A stretch of 8,976 nt of DNA from the NCBI GenBank assembly GCA_947476855.1, contig CANJSR010000183.1, positions 1-8,976 on the forward strand, in the 5' to 3' direction. This DNA comes from Acetobacteraceae bacterium (GTDB lineage: Bacteria > Pseudomonadota > Alphaproteobacteria > Acetobacterales > Acetobacteraceae). Shown here one piece after another: positions 1 to 6,545 of the stretch. The position numbers and the translations under genes were made by a program. The notes under the pieces were generated by a model, which was not told the DNA's origin, ran no database searches, and saw only the letters and a program-made list of their open reading frames with translations. Numbering within the stretch: the first letter of the stretch is position 1; each line of letters opens with the position of its first letter.

Positions 1-85
1 AGATCGAGATCACTCTGTCGCGTAAATTCGGATGGGAGTGGAAGAACGCCAAAAGTGCTTCGTCGCTGAGGCTCGCCGTCGCCAT
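1..85 (-). CDS. Unrecognised protein, N-terminal fragment (cut by window edge)
   Basis: A leftward reading frame opens with ATG at 85-83 and runs off the window edge after 28 codons without a stop. It begins MATASLSDEALLAFF and continues with a helical, hydrophobic/charged stretch ending NLRDRVISI. A possible Shine-Dalgarno sequence (AAGGGA, minus strand, 95-100) lies 9 bases upstream, and an in-frame stop at 113-115 makes this the first usable ATG. The gene would be divergent from the CoA transferase at 227. The phrase 'ALLxFFxxxPxLRxRV' vaguely recalls the short N-terminal module of some transposase-associated proteins, but I cannot support a family from 28 residues. It could also be a chance frame. 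Confidence 0.35.
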   Translation of the reverse strand, partial: MATASLSDEALLAFFHSHPNLRDRVISI

Positions 86-161
86 GGGTCCGATTCCCTT
101 ATCGAGGAGGCGTCAAAGTACTCCCCACAACGTTGAATCGCACCCCCCTCGGAACACGCAT

Positions 162-190
162 TTGTCGGGCATAGACTGACCGGCTAGGGT
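162..190 (+). promoter_or_regulatory. Candidate sigma-70-type promoter for the CoA transferase gene
   Basis: TTGTCG (162-167) and TAGGGT (185-190) are separated by 17 bases. This would place a transcription start near 197 and leave a roughly 30-base leader before the ATG at 227. The -10 element is a poor match, so this is only the best candidate in the 141-base divergent gap at 86-226. Confidence 0.25.
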
Positions 191-226
191 CTTCGTCCCT
201 TCACACTAGGTTCGGCGGACTCACCC

Positions 227-1660
227 ATGGCAGATGCAAACCGTTTCGGGGCCTTCTCCGAACTCATGGCCATCCGAGGCCTCCCCGCCCCCGCGGCGGA
301 GGAAGTCGCCATCACCGGCGCCGACCCGTTCTTCCGCACACCTTTCCGCATCGGTGAAACCGTGGCCTGCGTCCTCGCGGCCTCCGGGGTCGCGGCCAAC
401 GACCTGTGGGAGCATCGCACCGGCGCACGCCAGCAGGTCGCCATCGCGGTGCCCGAGGCCGCGGCCAGCCTCCATGTCGTCAACTATACCCAGCGCCGGG
501 ACGCCGACGGGGCGTATCGCCCCCTGCCCCCCTCCGACAGCATGCAGCACATGATGTCGATCACCCAGCCCTGGCCGACCGCCGACGGGCGCTGGTTCCT
601 GCCCCATTTCAACCTGCCGCATCTGGAACGCCGTGTCCTCGGCGTGCTGGGTTGCGAAAGTCAGGTCGACTCCGTCAGCGCCGCGGTGGCCCGCTGGAAT
701 GCCGACGACCTCGAATCCGCCATCGCGCAGGCGCGTGCCTGCGGCGGCAAGGTCCACTCCCGCGAGGAATGGCTGGCGCACCCGCAAGGCGCCTATCTCG
801 CGACCCGGCCGGTCGTTGAAATCACCAAGATCGCCGATGGCCCGCCCGAGGCTCTGCCCCCTGGCGACCGCCCTTTGTCCGGCATCCGGGTCCTCGACCT
901 GACGCGCATCCTGGCCGGCCCGACCTCGGCCCGCACCCTCGCCGAACACGGCGCCGACGTCCTGATGGTCGCGGCCGAGGACACGCCGCAGGTGCCCGAA
1001 TTCGTCCGCGACCTGAGCCACGGGAAGCGCAGCACCTTCCTCGATCTCCGCCGGGCCGCCGACGTGGCGACGCTGACCGGCCTCGCGCGCGGTGCCGATA
1101 TCTTCGTGAACGGCTACCGCCCCGGCCGCCTCGCCGAACGCGGTTTCGGGCTGGATGAGCTGGTGAAACTGCGGCCCGGGATCATCAACGTTTCGATCAA
1201 CTGCTTCGGCTCCGGCGGCCCCTTCGCCGATCGCGGCGGGTGGGAACAGGTGGCGCAATCCGTCACCGGCGTCGCTCTGACCCACGGCACGATGATCGGC
1301 GCAGGCCAGCCAAAGCTCGCGCCGGCGCCCATGTGCGACTACGTCACCGGCTACCTCGCCGCCTATGGCGCGATGATCGCGCTCGGACGCCGAGCGCGAG
1401 AGGGTGGGAGTTATAATGTGCAGGTGTCGCTGTGCCAGTCAGCGATGTTCTATCAGCGCCAGGGCCTGGTGGATGGGTTTGAGGACGCGCCGGAGAAACT
1501 GACCGCGGCCGAACTCGACCCCCTCTATGTCCCCGAACCCTCTCCCTACGGCGACCTCCTCACGCTCGGCCCCGTCCTGCGGATGTCCGAGACACCCTGC
1601 CGCTGGGCGCTGCCCACGCCGAAACTGGGCAGCCACCGCGCGGAATGGCTGCCTCGCTGA
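227..1660 (+). CDS. Class III CoA transferase (CaiB/BaiF family), two-part form
   Basis: A 477-residue cytoplasmic protein of the family that moves coenzyme A between carboxylic acids (formyl-CoA transferase, carnitine CoA-transferase and relatives); the substrate cannot be told from sequence. Residues 217-249 carry the usual N-terminal core (LSGIRVLDLTRILAGP, then AEHGADVLMV). Residues 266-275 (GKRSTFLDLR), 295-318 and 321-332 (NVSINCFGSGGP) follow family order. D371 in DYVTGYLAAYGAMIAL sits where the catalytic aspartate lies. About 215 residues precede this core. Within them, 157-200 (WNADDLESAIAQA, then EEWLAHPQG) look like the C-terminal lobe of a CaiB protein, so the chain reads as a permuted or partly duplicated fold known from long proteobacterial members. 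The ATG at 227 has a modest ribosome site (GGCGGA, 214-219) 7 bases upstream. The C-terminus (RAEWLPR) looks complete. It stands alone, with no acyl-CoA dehydrogenase or ligase beside it. Confidence 0.88.
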   Translation: MADANRFGAFSELMAIRGLPAPAAEEVAITGADPFFRTPFRIGETVACVLAASGVAANDLWEHRTGARQQVAIAVPEAAASLHVVNYTQRRDADGAYRPLPPSDSMQHMMSITQPWPTADGRWFLPHFNLPHLERRVLGVLGCESQVDSVSAAVARWNADDLESAIAQARACGGKVHSREEWLAHPQGAYLATRPVVEITKIADGPPEALPPGDRPLSGIRVLDLTRILAGPTSARTLAEHGADVLMVAAEDTPQVPEFVRDLSHGKRSTFLDLRRAADVATLTGLARGADIFVNGYRPGRLAERGFGLDELVKLRPGIINVSINCFGSGGPFADRGGWEQVAQSVTGVALTHGTMIGAGQPKLAPAPMCDYVTGYLAAYGAMIALGRRAREGGSYNVQVSLCQSAMFYQRQGLVDGFEDAPEKLTAAELDPLYVPEPSPYGDLLTLGPVLRMSETPCRWALPTPKLGSHRAEWLPR

Positions 1661-1667
1661 GGCAGCC
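1647..1667. terminator. Hairpin between convergent genes, overlapping the CoA transferase stop codon
   Basis: A perfect 9-bp inverted repeat, GGCTGCCTC (1647-1655) and GAGGCAGCC (1659-1667), with a 3-base loop. The TGA stop (1658-1660) begins on the last loop base and enters the right arm. No run of T follows on either strand, so it is not a textbook intrinsic terminator. Its place between two gene ends that face each other fits a shared transcription barrier or 3'-end stabiliser. Confidence 0.5.
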
Positions 1668-1694
1668 GTCCCGGGCGGGTGCTGTAGGCTGAAA

Positions 1695-2027
1695 CTACTG
1701 TGCCGCGACGTATTCGTCCCAGGTCACCGACCCGTCCTTGTTCTTGTCGACGACGCCGAACGCCCGATCATAGGCATTGTTGCTCTTGATCATGGCCGAC
1801 CGGCCGATCTTCGTATTGGCGTTGAGGTCGATGAACGCCTTGAACTGGGCGGCATTCAGCGGCCCCCCGCTCGGGTTCGCCGCCTTGAAGTTGGCCTCCG
1901 CCTGCGTAAGCTGCTCGGGCGTCAGCGCCCAGGCGGATGGCATCAAACCACCCAGCAGAGTGGCCACCGTCAGCCCCGCCAACGCGGTGGAACGAACAAC
2001 CGCGCGAAACCCTGTCACGTTCGACAT
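1695..2027 (-). CDS. Small secreted EF-hand protein
   Basis: A 110-residue protein with a signal peptide (residues 1 to about 34: charged start, hydrophobic core ALAGLTVATLLGGLMP, then SAWA before LTPEQ) and one clear EF-hand calcium loop at the C-terminus. The loop DKNKDGSVTWDE (94-105) has D94, N96, D98, S100, T102 and E105 at the six coordinating positions and G99 at the conserved glycine. A degenerate partner loop may lie around residues 50-62 (NPSGGPLNAAQF). The chosen ATG (2027) has AAGGA 7 bases upstream and directly precedes the signal peptide; a longer frame to 2186 exists but would put 53 unlikely residues before it. Predicted location is the periplasm or outside the cell. Such small EF-hand proteins are common in this group and most have no known role; calcium binding is inferred from the loop. 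It is divergent from the barrel protein at 2323 across a motif-rich gap. Confidence 0.82.
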   Translation of the reverse strand: MSNVTGFRAVVRSTALAGLTVATLLGGLMPSAWALTPEQLTQAEANFKAANPSGGPLNAAQFKAFIDLNANTKIGRSAMIKSNNAYDRAFGVVDKNKDGSVTWDEYVAAQ

Positions 2028-2322
2028 CAAACATTCCTTTGCGTTCAGGCGAACGACGTCGCCGCCGCCGCGTGACCATCCACACGGGCGACCGGACATC
2101 CGGCCCTTGCCCACATGGACGTACCACACGGCCGATCCAAGTGGGCTCCTCCGACGATTATGGAACGGCCGCCCCCCGATCTCCACATGGATGCGCCCTG
2201 TGGCATTCGGAAATATCGAGCCACATGGAACGGAATTGCCGTAAGTTCATCCGCCCAGACCATCCCGCCCGCATCGCGGAGGAAGAAATGCCGTCCCCCG
2301 CCGCCCGCGACCGGTCCGCCGC
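2028..2322. promoter_or_regulatory. Divergent intergenic region between EF-hand and barrel genes
   Basis: This 295-base gap must hold the promoters of both divergent genes. I see no convincing -35/-10 pair on either strand. What stands out is a cluster of CCACAYGG motifs (2080-2228), an inverted CCACA/TGTGG pair (2183-2203), and a strong ribosome site (GGAGGA, 2278-2283) leading to a 12-codon frame. Longer open frames crossing it on both strands look composition-driven and resemble nothing I know. Confidence 0.5.
2080..2228 (+). repeat. Cluster of five CCACAYGG motifs plus one inverted relative
   Basis: The 8-mer CCACAYGG occurs on the plus strand at 2080-2087, 2111-2118, 2124-2131, 2183-2190 and 2221-2228. 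A related CCACTTGG lies on the minus strand at 2137-2144. Three successive copies (2111, 2124, 2137) are exactly 13 bases apart. The three CCACATGG copies also share the following A. By eye I find no other copy in the window. This is what an array of operator half-sites for a transcription factor looks like, but no regulator is identified. Confidence 0.5.
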
Positions 2323-2326
2323 TTGA
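2288..2326 (+). CDS. Possible 12-codon leader ORF overlapping the barrel gene start
   Basis: An ATG at 2288 has the strongest ribosome site of the region (GGAGGA at 2278-2283, 4-base gap to the ATG). It opens a 12-residue frame, MPSPAARDRSAA, whose TGA (2324-2326) overlaps the TTG start (2323-2325) of the next gene as TTGA. This geometry suits translational coupling. The other reading is that ATG 2288 was once the start of the barrel protein and a one-base deletion near 2322 split it; restoring one base would give a signal peptide with a longer charged start. Confidence 0.3.
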   Translation: MPSPAARDRSAA

Positions 2327-3138
2327 CGCGCCTGCCCTGGCTGCTGGGCCTGGCGCTGCTGGCGGCGCAACCGGCCCTGGCGCAGATCGACGCGGCGGAT
2401 GACGACGACGGGATCGACAACGTCGCCGGCGGCGGGGGCGGCGGCACCGACCCCGCGGCGCCCGTCCGCGCCAACCGAGGCGCCACCCAATCCCGCGGCC
2501 GCCCCCCAACCCTCTCCATCAATCCCAGCGTATGGATCGGCGCTCGGCATCGCGTGTCCAAGTCATTTCTGATCGACTTCTACGTGAAGCAGAAGGCCAC
2601 CATTCGGGAAAACCCCTACCAGACGCCGAGCAGCGATGTGGCCGGGGGGATTTCGGCGGCCTGGTCGGTGGGTGGATTTTCGCTATCCAGCGCGTTCGAG
2701 GTGAAGGAGAGCTTCAAGGAATACTACGGCCCCTGGAACGGCACCGCCTTCGACCTGCGGGCCGCCATCGCGCGGCGGGTCACGCTCGCACCGGACTGGA
2801 CGGTCGTGCCGGCCTTTCTGGTGAGCCATCTCTGGAGCAACCCGGAGTCCCGCAACCGCTGGAAGCTCGAAATCACTGCGCCGCTTGGCTATGCGCTGGA
2901 CAAGCAATGGACGTGGGAACCGCTGATCCCGACGGTGTCGATGCAGGCGTATGAGAACCGGCGCACGGCCCAGCGGGACTGGACGATGAATGTTTCGACG
3001 GGGATCCGTTACCAGATCACCAGCGTGACGATGATCGGCCTGGCGTTCGGGTTCGAGCAGCGGCAGTCGAACGTCGCGTCGGCGGAATACTCGCGCTGGG
3101 TGCTGCGTCCGAAGTTGCAGTTGCGGGCGACATTCTGA
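2323..3138 (+). CDS. Predicted outer-membrane beta-barrel protein, family unknown
   Basis: A 271-residue protein I do not recognise. Residues 1-20 form a clean signal peptide (MTRLPWLLGLALLAAQPALA, then QID). The mature N-terminus is a low-complexity linker: an acidic run (D26-D29, DDDDGIDN), six glycines (36-41) and a polar/proline stretch to about 62. From about 63 to the end the chain shows alternating hydrophobic/polar strands with aromatic girdle residues (for example SVWIGARHRV, FLIDFYVKQK, TMNVSTGIRYQI, MIGLAFGFEQR) and ends in phenylalanine, the usual C-terminal signature of Bam-inserted barrels. Tryptophan is frequent and cysteine absent. By length perhaps 10-12 strands. The start is TTG: an in-frame stop at 2242-2244 leaves no ATG or GTG upstream in frame, and the leader ORF ends on it. 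It may be translated by coupling. Solitary, divergent from the EF-hand gene. Confidence 0.68.
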   Translation: MTRLPWLLGLALLAAQPALAQIDAADDDDGIDNVAGGGGGGTDPAAPVRANRGATQSRGRPPTLSINPSVWIGARHRVSKSFLIDFYVKQKATIRENPYQTPSSDVAGGISAAWSVGGFSLSSAFEVKESFKEYYGPWNGTAFDLRAAIARRVTLAPDWTVVPAFLVSHLWSNPESRNRWKLEITAPLGYALDKQWTWEPLIPTVSMQAYENRRTAQRDWTMNVSTGIRYQITSVTMIGLAFGFEQRQSNVASAEYSRWVLRPKLQLRATF

Positions 3139-3142
3139 GCGA

Positions 3143-3168
3143 CGGCCCCGCCCAGCCGGACGGGACCG
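3143..3168 (-). terminator. Likely terminator hairpin of frmA
   Basis: Arms CGGCCCCG (3143-3150) and CGGGACCG (3161-3168) enclose a 10-base loop. Read on the minus strand the 8-bp stem is complete with one G-U wobble; on the plus strand it has a C-A mismatch. It therefore fits the frmA transcript better; frmA stops 9 bases before it. No T run follows. Confidence 0.4.
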
Positions 3169-3177
3169 CTCGTGAAA

Positions 3178-4287
<1,110 letters not shown>

Positions 4288-4390
4288 CCAAGCTCTCCGT
4301 TGCAGATCGGTGCGGAGAGTGCTTGCCATCGCGCCGGCGATCAAGGTGGTTCAGCGATGCCCCGTTGGTCCGCCCCCTGGTGCCTGGCCG

Positions 4391-5239
4391 TCAGCGCCGC
4401 CGCCGCACCATGCCCAGGCCGGCCAGCCCCAGTCCGAACAGGGCGATGGTGGCCGGTTCCGGCACTTCCAGCGACGTATTGTCGAAAGCCAGCACCGAGA
4501 ACTGGTTGTAGCTGAACCACCCATAGCGGTTGCCGCCGATTCCGCCGATCAGGTCGGTCGGATCGCTGATCGTCCAGGTGTTCAGCAGGGCATCCGAGGC
4601 ATCGAAGATGCTCATGTCCACGGCCAGGACGCCGGCGTTGTCGTAGAAATGGTGCTCGAACGTGTACCAGCCGGTGGAGTCGATGGCGATCGGATCGCGT
4701 GCCGGGTTCTTCGCAAAGGCGCTGCCGGGCTGGCTGTTGTTGCTGGCGCTGATCACGAACCGGTTGGTGCTGGCGCCGGGGCCGGTCGCGTCATTGTAGA
4801 AGCCGCCGTTGAAGATGAAGTCTCGCCGATGTGCTCCGGCGGCGTTGTTGATCGCCGAACTGAAGTCGAACCGCGTGTTATTCGTCCAGCTACCGCCGGT
4901 GTCCAGATAGATGTCGATGGAGGTCCGGTACTCCTGGAAGACCGTCGGCACGGCCCCCGCCCCATAATTATAGCCGCCCCAGTTGCCGGCCGATCCGCTC
5001 AAGCTGCTCTCGGCATGGTAGCTGCCGGACGCCGAGGTGACGCCGTTCGTGCCGGATGCGACCCTGGTTGCGTTGAAGCCTCCCCCGAAGGCGGTCCATC
5101 CGGCGTTGTTGACCTCAAACCCATTCGAATAGAGCACGTTCGCCGAGGCCGGGCTGGCGGCGACCAGCACGGAAAGGCCAAATGTAAGGGAAGCCGAGCG
5201 CAGCCAGGATATCGGAATTGCTTTTTTATTATTTGTCAT
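4391..5239 (-). CDS. PEP-CTERM sorting domain protein (exosortase substrate)
   Basis: A 282-residue exported protein. Residues 1-33 are a signal peptide (MTNNKK start, hydrophobic LTFGLSVLVAA, ASPASA then NVLYS). Residues 34-255 are rich in Asn, Gly, Ser, Thr and aromatics, lack cysteine and show beta-type alternation (for example FEVNNAGWTAFGG, YRTSIDIYLDTGG, RRDFIFNGGFYND, WYTFEHHFYDN). This suggests a jelly-roll or lectin-like domain, not assignable to a named family. The C-terminus is a textbook PEP-CTERM tag: PEP at 260-262, transmembrane segment TIALFGLGLAGLGMV, then four arginines. In known systems exosortase cleaves near PEP and the protein is released or attached in extracellular polymer or biofilm matrix. 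The start at 5239 has GGAGGG (5244-5249) 4 bases upstream; ATGs at 5254 and 5314 are less likely. No exosortase or polysaccharide cluster is in the window. The start of the gene is AT-richer than its neighbours. Confidence 0.85.
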   Translation of the reverse strand: MTNNKKAIPISWLRSASLTFGLSVLVAASPASANVLYSNGFEVNNAGWTAFGGGFNATRVASGTNGVTSASGSYHAESSLSGSAGNWGGYNYGAGAVPTVFQEYRTSIDIYLDTGGSWTNNTRFDFSSAINNAAGAHRRDFIFNGGFYNDATGPGASTNRFVISASNNSQPGSAFAKNPARDPIAIDSTGWYTFEHHFYDNAGVLAVDMSIFDASDALLNTWTISDPTDLIGGIGGNRYGWFSYNQFSVLAFDNTSLEVPEPATIALFGLGLAGLGMVRRRR

Positions 5240-5352
5240 TTCACCCTCCGTCATCCAAGTCGGCCACAGGATCCAGATCGACCGTACTTGGAATTTTGTT
5301 GATTTTAGACTCAATTTTACTCACTCCGCAACCACGAGCCGGATAGATTTTG

Positions 5353-5382
5353 ATATTACGATAACATTACGTTAACGAACAA
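5353..5382 (-). promoter_or_regulatory. Candidate promoter with embedded 11-bp tandem repeat / CtrA-like site
   Basis: In the AT-rich stretch upstream of the PEP-CTERM gene the plus strand reads ATTACGATAAC (5355-5365) followed directly by ATTACGTTAAC (5366-5376), a tandem 11-mer with one difference. On the minus strand this contains TTAA-N7-TTAT followed by C, one base from the CtrA consensus TTAA-N7-TTAA. On the same strand TTGTTC (5382-5377) and TAATAT (5358-5353) are 18 bases apart and could be -35 and -10, with the repeat in the spacer. The start codon is about 115 bases further on. All assignments are inference from pattern. Confidence 0.35.
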
Positions 5383-5404
5383 CACGGAACCGTCCAACGT
5401 TCTG

Positions 5405-5416
5405 TTTCAAATGAAA
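5405..5416. repeat. Small dyad TTTCA-AA-TGAAA
   Basis: A perfect 5+2+5 dyad in the AT-rich gap between mutY and the PEP-CTERM gene, about 30 bases upstream of the 11-bp repeat. It may be an operator half of the same control region. AT-rich sequence produces such short dyads by chance, so the call is weak. Confidence 0.2.
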
Positions 5417-5450
5417 TTTTTCAGTGTGGCAACGCAACGCGCCTACGCGG

Positions 5451-6545
5451 TCAGCCGGCCGCCGGGCCGTCCGGTGTCCCGCCCAGCACCATACGGACGC
5501 ATTTTCGCATCACGGAGGCGAGTGCCGCGTCATCAAGCGAGGCGATCGGGCGCACGAACCCCTCCGCCTCGATGACGGGGACCCGCGCGGCGAACAGGTC
5601 CAGGATCAGCTCGAAATGTGTGAAGCCATGGCGCACCTGGCCCGCTGGCCGCCAATCGGCCTTTGCCGGGGCATGGGCCAGCGCTTCCTCGGCCGACCAG
5701 GGCGTCTCCCGCCAGGGCGTGCCGGGCAGTTCGGTCATTCCGCCCAGCAGCCCGGTTGGGGGGCGGCGGCGCAGCAGGACGCCGTTGTCCGCATCGCGCA
5801 GCCAGAAATGGACGCCGTGGCGGATGGGCCGGACCCGCTTCGGTGCCTTCCGGGGCAGCGACGCCGCGATCCCCGCCTTTCGTCCCGTGCAATCGGCCAT
5901 CCAGGGACACAACCCGCAGGCGGGGGAGGTCGGGGTGCAGATCGTCGCCCCCAGGTCGAACAGCGCCTGGGCGAAGTCGGATGGCCGAGCCCTTGCGTCG
6001 GGGTCCGCGCCGAGGCGATCGGCGGCGTCCCGGATCGCGGGCTTGGCGGCCGGAAGCGGCGTGTCGATCGCAAACAGCCGGGACGCCACCCGCTCCACAT
6101 TGCCGTCCACCGGCACGACGGGCAGGCCAAAGGCGATCGCCCCGATGGCCGCGGCTGTATAGACCCCGATGCCTGGTAGGGCCTTCAACCCCTCCAGATC
6201 ACGCGGGAAGTCACCCAGGGCGGCGACCGCCTGCGCGCAGGCGTGCAGATTCCGGGCGCGGGCGTAATAGCCAAGCCCGGCCCAGGAGGACAGAACATCC
6301 TCCAGCGGCGCGGCGGCCAGGGCCTGGACGGATGGGAAGCGGCTTACGAAGCGTTCAAAATACGGTATGACGGCGGTGACCGTGGTCTGCTGTAGCATGA
6401 TCTCGCTCAGCCAGACCCGATAGGGATCGGCGAACAGACCGGCCTCCGCGCGCCATGGCATGCGGCGGCGGTTACGATCGTACCAATGGAGCAGCGGGGC
6501 GGCTCGCGGAATGCAGGACGACGACACGGCACCCGGTATGGCCAA
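5451..6545 (-). CDS. mutY: A/G-specific adenine DNA glycosylase MutY
   Basis: A 364-residue base-excision repair enzyme that removes adenine mispaired with 8-oxoguanine. The catalytic glutamate is E48 in SEIMLQQTTV, the helix-hairpin-helix is LPGIGVYTAAAIG (123-135) and the catalytic aspartate is D147 in PVDGNVERV. The [4Fe-4S] ligands C203, C210, C213 and C219 have the canonical C-X6-C-X2-C-X5-C spacing. The C-terminal NUDIX-like 8-oxoG reader begins around 242, and F308-T309-H310 matches the FSH recognition loop with Thr for Ser. Length is normal. The start is uncertain: an in-frame stop at 6561-6563 leaves only TTG at 6545 or GTG at 6527 (358 residues), neither with a good ribosome site. 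Both lie close to or inside the divergent dciA start, so the two 5' ends overlap or abut. No clear terminator follows; the AT-rich PEP-CTERM control region begins about 25 bases downstream. Confidence 0.94.
   Translation of the reverse strand: MAIPGAVSSSCIPRAAPLLHWYDRNRRRMPWRAEAGLFADPYRVWLSEIMLQQTTVTAVIPYFERFVSRFPSVQALAAAPLEDVLSSWAGLGYYARARNLHACAQAVAALGDFPRDLEGLKALPGIGVYTAAAIGAIAFGLPVVPVDGNVERVASRLFAIDTPLPAAKPAIRDAADRLGADPDARARPSDFAQALFDLGATICTPTSPACGLCPWMADCTGRKAGIAASLPRKAPKRVRPIRHGVHFWLRDADNGVLLRRRPPTGLLGGMTELPGTPWRETPWSAEEALAHAPAKADWRPAGQVRHGFTHFELILDLFAARVPVIEAEGFVRPIASLDDAALASVMRKCVRMVLGGTPDGPAAG

Noticed and set aside
221..1285. 354-codon open frame on the minus strand opposite the CoA transferase gene
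   Set aside because: Arg/Gly/Asp/His-rich composition with no fold-like pattern or domain; it is the antisense shadow of a strong coding gene in GC-rich DNA.
2028..2186. 53-residue N-terminal extension of the EF-hand protein
   Set aside because: It would bury the signal peptide, and the ATG at 2027 has its own well-spaced ribosome site.
2045..2561. Overlapping Arg/Gly/Pro-rich frames across the EF-hand/barrel intergenic region
   Set aside because: No ribosome site or domain; they run into the real genes in other frames and look composition-driven.
4288..4344. 19-residue N-terminal extension of frmA
   Set aside because: The family begins at MKVRAAV, and a ribosome site (4293-4298) sits inside the extension.
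5240..5425. Sigma-54 (-24/-12) promoter upstream of the PEP-CTERM gene, known from some PEP-CTERM genes elsewhere
   Set aside because: No GG-N10-GC element with acceptable flanks was found on the minus strand; the nearest candidates have wrong spacing.
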